Shown one piece after another: positions 8,214 to 16,709 of a DNA stretch of 64,000 nt. The first letter of the stretch is position 1; each line of letters starts with the position of its first letter. A program made the position numbers and the translations under genes. The DNA is taken from NCBI GenBank assembly GCA_003521845.1, contig DPHB01000027.1, forward strand, positions 1 through 64,000, read 5' to 3'. The notes under the pieces were generated by a model. That model worked only from the letters and a program-made list of their open reading frames with translations. It ran no database searches and had not been told where the DNA came from. The DNA is from Oceanospirillaceae bacterium (lineage in GTDB: Bacteria > Pseudomonadota > Gammaproteobacteria > Pseudomonadales > Balneatricaceae).

Positions 8214-10121
8214 TTAACTAAGGTCTTTGAATGGGTTGTCAACACTGATGTCTACCGGCTTGGCATAGCCAGGGATAATGATCTCTTGGTCGGTAATGGT
8301 TAGCTCTGGGCCTTGTAATACATTGTGGCCAAAACGATAGATTGGACGAGCCGTACCGCGAATAGCTTCTTCTTCGTAGGCTTGTGCTTGTTCTTGTGCT
8401 GCTTCTCTGGCGGTACGCCAAGCGGTGATAGCCTTGTTGCCATGGCGTTGGGAAAGTAGCTGTTCGGTGGACTCTGGGGACATGACCACGGCGCTAGCGT
8501 TGTTGCCGCCAAAGCCCTTGGAGTTCAATATCACCGAGTTCATGCCACTAGTGCCAAACTCCATATGGGCAGATTGAATACGCAGGTTGCTGTTATGGAC
8601 ATCGTCAGCGACATGATCAATGGTGCTGATGCCAGGTAGATAGCCGTACTTCCATAAACCCAATGACGTAATTAGTTGGTCACCACCAGCTGTACCTTGG
8701 GAGTGCCCCAAGAAGGCTTTGACCGCACCCACAGGCCAGGACTCAATGCCAAATGCTTTGGCTGTTTGGTTAAGTACGTGGGATTCTGTGATGCGGTTTT
8801 GCGGCGTCGAAGTGCCGTGTGCTTGTACGCAAGAATGATGACGTAAGGATTTATCACCCAAAATAGCCCGTGTTAATGAGCAAGCTTTGGCCAAGGTAAT
8901 ATAGTTACCAATACCAGGGGCAGAAATAGACTTTTTGTTGCCATCGGCGTTGACGTACACACCCGGTACGGAGCCAAACACTTGGGCCCCAAGCTGCATA
9001 GCCAAGCGATCGCTGGCGAGAACGATCCATTGTGAGCCCTCGCCCATGGTAAAACCACAGTTGCTAGAAAAAGGCCGCGAAGTGCGGCGTAGATCTGGGC
9101 TGTCGACGCCATCGAGAGCGCATAGTTCGTGATCTTCGGCTAAGGCCCCCATAGTACGGAAACCTTCCATCACTTCGGGAGTAATCGGGGCGTCACTGCT
9201 ACCCACAACCACTAGGTCGCGCAGGCCTGACTTAATATCGTTAACGGCGTTGCGTAGGTTATACAAGAAGGTGGCGCATGCACCTAGTGATGAGCCCACG
9301 GCACCAACAGAACCCAGTAGATACGCGTTGACAAAGTCAGCCGGCATTTGGCCATAGCCCAAAGGCATTTGCTTGGAGGTAATACGTTTACCTTGCGTTG
9401 GGTTTTTAAGTAAACCGCCAAAGCCCGGCTCGTCGAGCTGACCTATGGAATTGCTGGCATAGACCGCAACGCGATCGGGGGCGATTTGATCTTGAATGTC
9501 TTGCCATTCGATGCCTACTGAACGTAGCGCATCGGAAGCACCGTACACCGTCATTTGTAAATTGCGCGGGTGGTTGCGTGATTGGTACAAAGTGCCAGGC
9601 GCAAAGCCCGTAGGTAGTTGGCCTGCAGCACTGACGGGTGCGCGGCGAGAATCATGCAAAATAGCGTCTAGGCTGCCTGCAACACGCACTAGGAACTCAC
9701 CGTTTTCTTGGGCGGTAACTTGCCAGTTTTCCGGTACCTTGTTGGGCATCTGGCGTTGGCGTAAAGAAAAGGTAATAGCCTCGTCATCGTTGGCGCGTAA
9801 CAGGGCAGCCTTGTTGAGGACCAGGTTGTTAATGTCGTAAGCGCTCGCATCGATGGGGCGAATAAGGCTGTTTTCGAGCACCGAATCTTGCAGTTGTTTG
9901 CTGATTTGGTTTTGACTGATGGTTTCGCCAGTGGCGGCTAACACGTAGCGGCCATCTGCATAGTTCACCTTATTGGTCAGGGTGGCCAGGCCGGTGATCA
10001 TTTCAGAGCGTTGCTGCTGATTTAGATGCTCTGAGATTAAGCGACGATAGCTGTGATGAAAAGACGAACGCCCGGCTGCATTAATGCCACCAAATCCGAT
10101 AATGACGGGTAAGTTAGTCAA
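8214..10121 (-). CDS. fabY: Beta-ketoacyl-ACP synthase of the FabY type
   Basis: A 635-residue condensing enzyme, much longer than FabB/FabF (about 410). The opening VIIGFGGINAAGRSSFHH and overall length match FabY of Pseudomonas aeruginosa, which condenses acetyl-CoA with malonyl-ACP to start fatty acid synthesis in place of FabH. The catalytic triad is in place: Cys282 (SLGACATF), His435 (VQAHGTSTP) and His473 (LGHSQGTAGG), with Lys468 before the last. About 150 N-terminal residues precede the core thiolase fold and a C-terminal tail of about 80 residues follows. The start codon appears to be TTG, with GAGG about eight bases upstream. Monocistronic. Confidence 0.88.
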   Translation of the reverse strand: MTNLPVIIGFGGINAAGRSSFHHSYRRLISEHLNQQQRSEMITGLATLTNKVNYADGRYVLAATGETISQNQISKQLQDSVLENSLIRPIDASAYDINNLVLNKAALLRANDDEAITFSLRQRQMPNKVPENWQVTAQENGEFLVRVAGSLDAILHDSRRAPVSAAGQLPTGFAPGTLYQSRNHPRNLQMTVYGASDALRSVGIEWQDIQDQIAPDRVAVYASNSIGQLDEPGFGGLLKNPTQGKRITSKQMPLGYGQMPADFVNAYLLGSVGAVGSSLGACATFLYNLRNAVNDIKSGLRDLVVVGSSDAPITPEVMEGFRTMGALAEDHELCALDGVDSPDLRRTSRPFSSNCGFTMGEGSQWIVLASDRLAMQLGAQVFGSVPGVYVNADGNKKSISAPGIGNYITLAKACSLTRAILGDKSLRHHSCVQAHGTSTPQNRITESHVLNQTAKAFGIESWPVGAVKAFLGHSQGTAGGDQLITSLGLWKYGYLPGISTIDHVADDVHNSNLRIQSAHMEFGTSGMNSVILNSKGFGGNNASAVVMSPESTEQLLSQRHGNKAITAWRTAREAAQEQAQAYEEEAIRGTARPIYRFGHNVLQGPELTITDQEIIIPGYAKPVDISVDNPFKDLS

Positions 10122-10228
10122 ACAAGGCCTCGCTAAATTTCATCAACTGCGTTAAGAATCAACATTCTAGCAGAGTGGCAATGAAACTCTAGCCCAGAGG
10201 AGTGGAAATATACGATTCTGTTAACAGA

Positions 10229-10537
10229 TTAATGAATTCGATGGATATCGAGGTGCACCTTTTGCATTTTGCGCCCCAAAAGTAGCAGATAGCCTTGAAC
10301 TCTTTGATCACCATCGCCACTAAATTCAAAATGAAAAGTACGTTCAAGGGTCATGTGCCCGGCAGAGGAACGTTGCAAACGCGTTTTTTTCAATGCCACT
10401 GTGTCGTCAAGTAATTGCAGTTGCTGCAATTCACATTGTTGTTTAGCAAATTGACGTGCCAATTCTTTGGCAGCACTGGTGTCCCACCAAAACCACATGC
10501 CTGCTAACAGAGGGATTAAAAGCCAACCTAGATCCAT
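10229..10537 (-). CDS. DUF3301 family small membrane protein
   Basis: A 102-residue protein with one N-terminal membrane helix (about 2-18, LGWLLIPLLAGMWFWWDT) and a basic, strand-rich C-terminal part containing QLLDDTVALKKTRLQRSSAG and LERTFHFEFSGDG. The LLDDTVAL segment and the length identify DUF3301, a gammaproteobacterial family without known function. It is the last gene of a tight five-gene operon that runs from 12396 down to 10229, starting three bases after the YciH gene. Confidence 0.75.
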   Translation of the reverse strand: MDLGWLLIPLLAGMWFWWDTSAAKELARQFAKQQCELQQLQLLDDTVALKKTRLQRSSAGHMTLERTFHFEFSGDGDQRVQGYLLLLGRKMQKVHLDIHRIH

Positions 10538-10540
10538 GTT

Positions 10541-10882
10541 TTAGCCTCCGGCCAATTTAACAGACGCGTAACCGCGATTACTCAATAGCGCCAACACCTT
10601 TTCGCGTTGGTCTCCTTGCAGCTCCATAATACCATCCTTAATGGCACCACCGGTGCTGGTCTTTTGTTTCAATTCTTTATGTAATTTTTTCAGCTCAGCG
10701 CCCGCCAGCGGGAGGCCACTAACGGTGGTTGCTCCTTTGCCTTTGCGGCCTTTGGTTTCAAAGCGAATGCGCACGTTGCCGTCGCCTGCTGCCGCTTGGT
10801 TCAGGCTTTTGCACTGGCATTGGCTTTGCTGGCATGCGGGGCAAAGGCGCCCTTGGTCTGTGGAATAGACTAAGCGGGACAT
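10541..10882 (-). CDS. YciH/SUI1 family translation factor
   Basis: A 113-residue homologue of E. coli YciH and eukaryotic eIF1. The N-terminal part has four cysteines (14, 17, 22, 24) in a CPACQQSQCQC arrangement that could bind a metal, and the SUI1 fold occupies about 35-110 with the signature KQKTSTGGAIKDGIMELQG. E. coli YciH affects initiation fidelity in vitro; its role in the cell is unsettled. It lies in the middle of the 12.4-10.2 kb operon, two bases after the Bax-like gene and three before the DUF3301 gene. Confidence 0.85.
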   Translation of the reverse strand: MSRLVYSTDQGRLCPACQQSQCQCKSLNQAAAGDGNVRIRFETKGRKGKGATTVSGLPLAGAELKKLHKELKQKTSTGGAIKDGIMELQGDQREKVLALLSNRGYASVKLAGG

Positions 10883-10884
10883 AA

Positions 10885-11892
10885 TTATTTCACTTGGCTT
10901 GTGGTGTCGGTGTTGGTTGTTGCGTCACCGTCGGTGGCTAGCTGGGTCACTTCGGCTAGTGGTTCGATGACAGGTTCCGGTACTTGTACGAGGCTGTAAC
11001 AGCGGTGTTCTGGGCGGTACTCGCCCCACCAGCTTTTGTCCCAGGGTTCTAGGCGATTGACGCGAATTAGCTGCTTAATCTCCTTGATATATTCAACGCC
11101 ACGCGATGAATAGTGTAATAAGCCAGAGGCAAGGGCTCTGCCAGTAACAGTTTGGTCGGTAGTGAGTAGGCACTCACGTATTTTTCGTAGGCCAATGTAA
11201 CCACCGTGTGAATTCAGGTTGCGCACGTAGGCTGACACGGAGTCTTGCGGCGTTTTAAACAAACGTACCTCGTATTTTTCACCGGCAGGGCGGCCATTTG
11301 GCACTAGACCGCAGCCGGCTTTAAAGCACCATTGTCCAAATAGGTTGTTACCTTCAACAGCAAAGCGTGAGGTGCCCCAGGCGCTTTCGTTGGCCGCTTG
11401 TGCCAATACCAATGCTTCAGGAATGATCTGGATCTTGCGTAATAACAAGTCGAGTTGCTCGGCAGAATTTGGCGTTTTAATTTTGTAGGTACGTGCCAGT
11501 CGCTTTAAACGTAAAGCTTGTTGATTAGTAATTCGTTGTGGGTCGATGCGGGATAACTCTTCGCGTAAGCGCAGTACCTGAGTATTGGCCTGTTCTGCTA
11601 AGGGGCGAAGAAAACCGAAGAAGGCCTGTTTTTTTTGTTTCACATCCTGGTACTGGCTAAAGTCAGGTAGGTCCGTGTTACGCAATGTGTTGGTGATGAC
11701 CCGGTCGAGTTTAGCGATGGCGTTAGCGGTAGAGATGGTTTTGGGCGCGGCGGCGGTTTTGCTTGGTGAAGATGCCTGAGCTTGAGTGTCGGTGCGGGCC
11801 TCGTCTGCCACAGGTTCGTTATCTTGGGCACAAGCGCTCAACAACAGCAGTGTGCTTAGCAAAGGTATAAAATACAAAGGTTTTAGTGCCAT
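10885..11892 (-). CDS. Bax-like lipoprotein with glucosaminidase domain
   Basis: A 335-residue probable lipoprotein: signal peptide with lipobox LSAC, lipidated at Cys21, then an Ala/Thr/Ser-rich linker (25-55). The C-terminal two thirds matches the E. coli Bax/LytF-like glucosaminidase family, with the hallmark ALVLAQAANESAWGTSRFAVEGNNLFGQWC in which the Glu of NESAWG is the expected catalytic acid. Such proteins cut or bind peptidoglycan. The C-terminal tail (about 300-335) is disordered and Thr-rich. It is the third gene of the five-gene operon; an outer-membrane, periplasm-facing location is inferred from the lipobox. Confidence 0.8.
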   Translation of the reverse strand: MALKPLYFIPLLSTLLLLSACAQDNEPVADEARTDTQAQASSPSKTAAAPKTISTANAIAKLDRVITNTLRNTDLPDFSQYQDVKQKKQAFFGFLRPLAEQANTQVLRLREELSRIDPQRITNQQALRLKRLARTYKIKTPNSAEQLDLLLRKIQIIPEALVLAQAANESAWGTSRFAVEGNNLFGQWCFKAGCGLVPNGRPAGEKYEVRLFKTPQDSVSAYVRNLNSHGGYIGLRKIRECLLTTDQTVTGRALASGLLHYSSRGVEYIKEIKQLIRVNRLEPWDKSWWGEYRPEHRCYSLVQVPEPVIEPLAEVTQLATDGDATTNTDTTSQVK

Positions 11893-11898
11893 GGGCAG

Positions 11899-12090
11899 TT
11901 AATCCAAAGGTTGATTCACTTGGTCAAACCGCTCCAATAATTGACCAAGTTCCGTTTCCCATACCTGCTGTTGGTGTAGCAGGCGGGCATTTTCTTGTTC
12001 CAACTGCGCTATCTCCAAGCGCAGGGTGGCAGATTCGGTTAATAATAGCCGAATCTTTTGTTCTAATGCTTCTAATAACGGGTGTGACAT
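11899..12090 (-). CDS. Small coiled-coil protein (TIGR02449/ZapB-like)
   Basis: A 63-residue protein that is almost entirely a predicted coiled coil: heptads of Leu/Ile run through LLEALEQKIRLLLTESATLRLEIAQLEQENARLL. Its size and pattern fit the short coiled-coil family TIGR02449, often found next to zapA and compared with the division protein ZapB; SlyX is an alternative. There is no zapA here. It sits between the Bax-like and DUF1244 genes with gaps of six and three bases. Function unknown. Confidence 0.55.
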   Translation of the reverse strand: MSHPLLEALEQKIRLLLTESATLRLEIAQLEQENARLLHQQQVWETELGQLLERFDQVNQPLD

Positions 12091-12093
12091 GAA

Positions 12094-12396
12094 TTATTTT
12101 TTCTTTGCGGCTTCAACTGCGGCAAAGGCAGCGAGCTGTTCTGCGGTGGCTGGTAGCTGATGCTTGTCTTTCCACTCACTATAGGGCATACGGTACACAT
12201 GTTCACGAGCCTGGTCATAGTCCATGGCTACGCCTTGTTCGTCGGCAGCGGCCAGCATCCACTTGCTCAAGCAATTGCGGCAAAATCCGGACAAGTTCAT
12301 TAAATCAATATTTTGGACGTCTTTGCGTTCATCAAGGTGGCTTAGTAGGCGGCGAAAAGCGGCAGCTTCTAGTTCTGTTTGGGTCTGCTGATCCAT
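12094..12396 (-). CDS. DUF1244 family protein
   Basis: A 100-residue protein with the DUF1244 signature LLSHLDERKDVQNIDLMNLSGFCRNCLSKW and a following acidic helix (YDQAREHVYRMPYSEWKDKHQ). The CRNC pair might bind a metal or act in redox chemistry, but no function is established for the family. It is the first gene of the five-gene operon and is divergent from dinB across about 140 bases that contain a LexA site. Confidence 0.85.
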   Translation of the reverse strand: MDQQTQTELEAAAFRRLLSHLDERKDVQNIDLMNLSGFCRNCLSKWMLAAADEQGVAMDYDQAREHVYRMPYSEWKDKHQLPATAEQLAAFAAVEAAKKK

Positions 12397-12468
12397 GGTG
12401 AATCTCTATCTGGGTCGATTAATGTCAGCCATTTTATAGTTTCGAAGCGAAATGAGCTAGGCTGAGGC

Positions 12469-12515
12469 TTGTAAAATCATATATTATTATTAAAATACTG
12501 GTTATATAAACAGTG
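12469..12515 (+). promoter_or_regulatory. dinB promoter with LexA (SOS) box
   Basis: TACTGGTTATATAAACAGTG at 12496-12515 matches the proteobacterial LexA consensus TACTG-N10-CAGTA at nine of ten defined positions. It overlaps a plausible sigma-70 promoter: -35 TTGTAA (12469-12474), 16-base spacer, -10 TAAAAT (12491-12496). Placement between the -10 element and dinB implies repression by LexA and induction by DNA damage. Because the box ends two bases before the ATG at 12518, the later ATG at 12539 is the better dinB start. Confidence 0.85.
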
Positions 12516-12538
12516 TTATGGCTGGTGCCCGTACCTTC

Positions 12539-13606
12539 ATGAATGATCGCAAAATAATCCATATAGACTGTGATTGCTTTTATGCAGCGGTGGAGATGCG
12601 TGATAATCCGCAATACAGGGGGGTGCCCTTGGCCATTGGCGGCCCGGCTAATAGTCGTGGCGTCATTGCCACCTGCAACTATCCGGCGCGAGAATTTGGT
12701 GTGCGCTCGGCTATGCCCTCTGCTCAGGCGCAGCGCCTGTGTCCCAAACTGTTGATTATCCCTGGGCGCATGTCCGTATACCGCCAGGTTTCCCAACAAG
12801 TGATGGCGATATTTCGTCGGTATACGGATATTATTGAGCCCCTGTCCCTAGATGAGGCTTTTTTAGACGTCACCGAAGCCGCCAAAGAGATCGGTAGTGC
12901 GACGGCTATTGCTGAACGCATTCGTGCTGCCGTTGAGGCCGAAATTGGTATTACCGTTTCGGCGGGCGTGGCACCGAATAAATTTGTTGCCAAAGTAGCT
13001 AGCGATTGGCGCAAACCTAATGGTGTGTTTGTGGTGAAACCAGATGAGTTGGATGCATTTTCAGCGGCGTTACCGGTGCGCAAAATTCCAGGTGTCGGCC
13101 CAGTAAGTGCCGAGCGTTTAGCGGCCAAGGGTATTGAAGCCTGTGCCGATTTACGCGACTACACTGCTGAGCAGCTAATACACATGTTTGGGCGCTTAGG
13201 CGAAAGCCTAATTAACAGGCGTTTTGGTATAGATGACCGGCCTGTACAAATCCAACGTACGCGCAAGTCGGTGTCGGTAGAAACCACCTTTCAGGGGGAT
13301 ATGAATTTACCACAGATCAATCAAACTCAAGTGCCAGAGTTGCTGCGACAGTTGCAACAACGCTGGCACAAGCTAGAGCAAAAATATGCCATTAGTGGTC
13401 TGGTGGTAAAACTCAAATTTGCCGATTTTACCCAGTTAACACGGGAGCAGGCGGGAGAATATTGGGATGAGCAGGCATTTATGCAGTTGTTAGCGCAGGC
13501 TTATGCCAGTGGCAATGCCGACCAGCAGCGTGCAGGTGCACGGCTGGTCGGATTGGGTTTAAAGCTTAAGGCGCGTGATACTCAGCGCCAGCTGTGTTTG
13601 TTTTAA
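12539..13606 (+). CDS. dinB: DNA polymerase IV (Y-family)
   Basis: A Y-family translesion polymerase of 355 residues from the ATG at 12539. The palm motifs are intact: HIDCDCFYAAVEMRD with Asp10, and SLDEAFLDVT with the second catalytic acidic pair. A helix-hairpin-helix segment (KIPGVGPVSAERL) and the little-finger domain follow. The C-terminal QRQLCLF is a good sliding-clamp-binding peptide. A LexA box sits just upstream, so SOS control is expected. The last 41 bases overlap the 3' end of the convergent RND permease gene. Strong Shine-Dalgarno sequence is not evident. Confidence 0.93.
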   Translation: MNDRKIIHIDCDCFYAAVEMRDNPQYRGVPLAIGGPANSRGVIATCNYPAREFGVRSAMPSAQAQRLCPKLLIIPGRMSVYRQVSQQVMAIFRRYTDIIEPLSLDEAFLDVTEAAKEIGSATAIAERIRAAVEAEIGITVSAGVAPNKFVAKVASDWRKPNGVFVVKPDELDAFSAALPVRKIPGVGPVSAERLAAKGIEACADLRDYTAEQLIHMFGRLGESLINRRFGIDDRPVQIQRTRKSVSVETTFQGDMNLPQINQTQVPELLRQLQQRWHKLEQKYAISGLVVKLKFADFTQLTREQAGEYWDEQAFMQLLAQAYASGNADQQRAGARLVGLGLKLKARDTQRQLCLF

Positions 13607-16600
13607 ATAAGCCTTTGATAGCATTAGCAGCGTTTTCCAACATGATAACGATAGACGGCACCACAAACAGAATCAAGAAGGTGCCCAGTGCCAGACCAAA
13701 GACGATGGAAGTGGCCATCGGGATCAAGAACTGCGCCTGTAAGGATTCTTCAAACAAAATCGGCGTGAGGCCGGCAATGGTCGTGGATGAGGTTAAGATA
13801 ACCGCACGCAAGCGCTGACAAGCCGCTTCGATAATGGCTTCTTGTGGCGCCATGCCTTGTTCGCGATGTTCCTTGTAAAAAGACAGCAACACGATACTGT
13901 TGTTAATCACAATGCCAGACAAGCCAAATAGCCCAAATAAGGACAAGATGGTTAAGTTGATATCCATCACCACATGGCCTAGCACGGCACCGGTCAAACC
14001 AAAGGGTATGGTAAACATTACCGCTAGTGGCCAGCTATAGGAAGCAAACACCCAAGCTAGGACAATGTAAATCAGTATTAAGGCCAGGCCCAATCCGATT
14101 ATCATGTCACCTATGGTTTCTTGTTCGTTCGCCTTGGCGCCACCAAACTCGATATTAACGCCATACTTGTTTTCCAGCTGTGGCACTATATCCGCTTCTA
14201 AGTCACTAATAACGGCATTGGCATTGGTTGTACCTATGTCGACATCCGCATAGGTGGTGACCATTAAGCGGCCATCTTGGCTGCGGAACTTGTCGATGCC
14301 GCGACGTGAAGTAAAGGTGACTAGCTCCATTAACGGTACGGTGCTGCCATTATGCAAAATAATCGGCGAGGCATACAAGGAGGTAAGGTTGTTGCGGTCA
14401 GCATCGGACAACATAAGGCGGACATCGATTTCATCAGAGCCTTCAAAGAAACTTTGAATTTTGATGCCGTCGAAGGCGTTACGCAGTTGGCGTCCAATAT
14501 CCGCTGTAGTTAGGCCCAAGGTTTCTGCTTGTGGCGTGAGTTTGTAGACCAGCTGTTCCATACCAAACGGTAGGTTGTCATCAATGTTTTTCACCCCTGC
14601 AAAGGACTTTAAGGCAACCTGCATTTCCAAAGAAACCGCTTTCATTACCTCGGCGCTAGCACCGGTAATATTGGCTTCAATGGCTTTGCCTGGGGGGCCA
14701 CCTTCGGGCTCGTCGATAATGAATTTTTCTAGGCCTGGCTGGTTGGGTACGCGTGACTGCCAAGCATTAATAAACTCGGCATTACTGATTGGGCGTAAGC
14801 TGGTGCTATCCATTTCAACGCGCAAGTAAGCGATCTGGTCACGGCTAGACAGACCATCTTTTGATATCACATTGGAACCATAGTAAGACGCGCGTTCGCG
14901 CACCAGGTTACCACCTAGTTCTGCTTCTGCCTCTAGCAGTGCTGTTTCTACGCTAGCTAAGTACTCGGCGACGCGTTGTTTGTCTGTACCGGCGCTAAAC
15001 TGCACGCTGGCACGAATAGTATCGCCATCGGTAGCAGGGAAGAAGGTGAATTGTAAGCGGCCACCCACAATCACACTTACGGCAATGACTAAGGCGGCAA
15101 TGGCCACGGCAAAAGTGGCCATGCGGAAGTTAACAGCGAAGGTGACGGCTGGGCGGAAAAAGTTGTTTTTGAAGTTTTCAAAACCGCCATCAAACTTTTG
15201 GCGCCATTTGGAGACTTTGCGCTTGGCGCGCGACTCTAGGGCATGGTTTAAATGGCCCGGCAGTATCAAGAAACACTCGACTAAGGACACGATAATGACG
15301 CAAATAACCACGATAGGAATATCAGCGAGGATGTCGCCGACTGGGCCGCCTACTAGCAGTAAAGGTAAAAAGGCCGCAATGGTGGTCAAGGAAGAGGCTG
15401 TCACTGGCCCCAGCATACGTCGGGCACCGCCCAAGGCGGCTTGCAATGAAGGTTCGCCTCTCTGTACGTGGGTGAGGGTATCTTCGCCCACCACAATGGC
15501 ATCATCGACGATAATACCCAAAGCCATGATCATGCCAAACAGGCTAATCATATTGATGGAGCCGCCTAGCAAGTGCATGACCCCCCAAGCCGCTAACAAA
15601 GAAGCAGGGATGCCCATGGCAACCCAAAAGGCCACGCGCGAGTTAAGGAATAGGAACAATAGGCCAACCACTAATAACAAGCCTGTGGCGCCGTTGTTAA
15701 TCAGTAGCATGATGCGCTGCTTCAATAGCAACCATTGCTCACTATATACCACCACATCGACACCTTGTGGATAGGTCTCGCGAGCCATGTTGGCCCAATT
15801 GGTCATGACTTCTGCCATCACCAAGGTATCATCGTTTGGTGAGCGCAAAATCGTCATCTCAATGGCCGGTTTACCATGATAACTAAGGCTTGGTTGATCG
15901 GCTTCTGGGCGTAATGAAATTTCTGCTACATCCCCCAAGCGCACTAGCTGTGCCGTGTTATTGGTTAGCAAGGGTAGTTGCTCAAAGCTTTGTACATCAG
16001 TCAGCTTACCAATGGCCCGTAATTGCTTGGAACCATCGTCTTTACCTGCGGTGCCAGCCATGACGTCCGAGCTTTGGTTGCCGATCAAACCGGCCATGGT
16101 TTGCATGGACAAGCCAAGTTCGTGCAAGGTGCCGTTGGTAACCTGTATGGCAATTTCACGGCTCGGTAAGCCGAGGAAGAGAATTTTGCTGACGCCATCC
16201 GACAAGAGTTCTTCTTCTGCTTGTCGAGCTATACCTATTAGTTCTTCTAAGGGGCCATCGGTGGTGAGTAAAATAGTGCCCACAGGATCGTAGCGGGCTA
16301 TCTGCTCAACGGTTGGGGTTTCGGCATCGGCAGGTAAGCCCGAAAGGGTGTCTACACGTTGTTTTATGGCGTTAGTAACTTCCGTAAAGTCGGCACTACT
16401 ATCTACTTCCAAAGTGACGTTGACACTGCCTCTACGCGTATTGGAGTAAATTTTGGTAACGTCAGCGGTGCTTTTAAGCTGTTGCTCAAGAGGAATGGTA
16501 ATGCTGGTTTGCACCTCTTCGGCCGAGGCGCCGCTCCAGATGACCTGGACGTTAACAACGTCAATGGCAAAGGTTGGAAAAAACTGTTTGTTGAGCTTTA

Positions 16601-16691
16601 GTAAGCCGTAACCACCAGCCAAAAACATTAATAGCATCAATAGGTTGGGGGCAACCTTATGATTGGCAAATAGTTTAATAAATGATTGCAT
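13566..16691 (-). CDS. RND efflux permease (HAE-1/AcrB-like)
   Basis: A 1041-residue inner-membrane RND transporter with the usual duplicated topology: an N-terminal helix, a large periplasmic loop, helices 2-6, a second loop and helices 8-12. The proton-relay Asp pair is present in GIIVDDAIVVGEDT in helix 4. It lacks the features of heavy-metal CusA types and resembles multidrug exporters of the AcrB/MdtB kind. The adaptor gene lies 18 bases upstream in the same operon; no outer-membrane channel gene follows, so a TolC-type protein encoded elsewhere is presumably used. Substrates unknown. The 3' end runs 41 bases into dinB. Confidence 0.9.
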   Translation of the reverse strand: MQSFIKLFANHKVAPNLLMLLMFLAGGYGLLKLNKQFFPTFAIDVVNVQVIWSGASAEEVQTSITIPLEQQLKSTADVTKIYSNTRRGSVNVTLEVDSSADFTEVTNAIKQRVDTLSGLPADAETPTVEQIARYDPVGTILLTTDGPLEELIGIARQAEEELLSDGVSKILFLGLPSREIAIQVTNGTLHELGLSMQTMAGLIGNQSSDVMAGTAGKDDGSKQLRAIGKLTDVQSFEQLPLLTNNTAQLVRLGDVAEISLRPEADQPSLSYHGKPAIEMTILRSPNDDTLVMAEVMTNWANMARETYPQGVDVVVYSEQWLLLKQRIMLLINNGATGLLLVVGLLFLFLNSRVAFWVAMGIPASLLAAWGVMHLLGGSINMISLFGMIMALGIIVDDAIVVGEDTLTHVQRGEPSLQAALGGARRMLGPVTASSLTTIAAFLPLLLVGGPVGDILADIPIVVICVIIVSLVECFLILPGHLNHALESRAKRKVSKWRQKFDGGFENFKNNFFRPAVTFAVNFRMATFAVAIAALVIAVSVIVGGRLQFTFFPATDGDTIRASVQFSAGTDKQRVAEYLASVETALLEAEAELGGNLVRERASYYGSNVISKDGLSSRDQIAYLRVEMDSTSLRPISNAEFINAWQSRVPNQPGLEKFIIDEPEGGPPGKAIEANITGASAEVMKAVSLEMQVALKSFAGVKNIDDNLPFGMEQLVYKLTPQAETLGLTTADIGRQLRNAFDGIKIQSFFEGSDEIDVRLMLSDADRNNLTSLYASPIILHNGSTVPLMELVTFTSRRGIDKFRSQDGRLMVTTYADVDIGTTNANAVISDLEADIVPQLENKYGVNIEFGGAKANEQETIGDMIIGLGLALILIYIVLAWVFASYSWPLAVMFTIPFGLTGAVLGHVVMDINLTILSLFGLFGLSGIVINNSIVLLSFYKEHREQGMAPQEAIIEAACQRLRAVILTSSTTIAGLTPILFEESLQAQFLIPMATSIVFGLALGTFLILFVVPSIVIMLENAANAIKGLFKTNTAGAEYHAP

Positions 16692-16709
16692 AAGTGAGTC
16701 CTAGGCCGA

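Noticed and set aside
14980..15774. A 264-codon open frame antisense to the RND permease
   Set aside because: It lies wholly inside a well-supported RND gene, with low-complexity Thr/Ser/Lys composition typical of antisense shadows.
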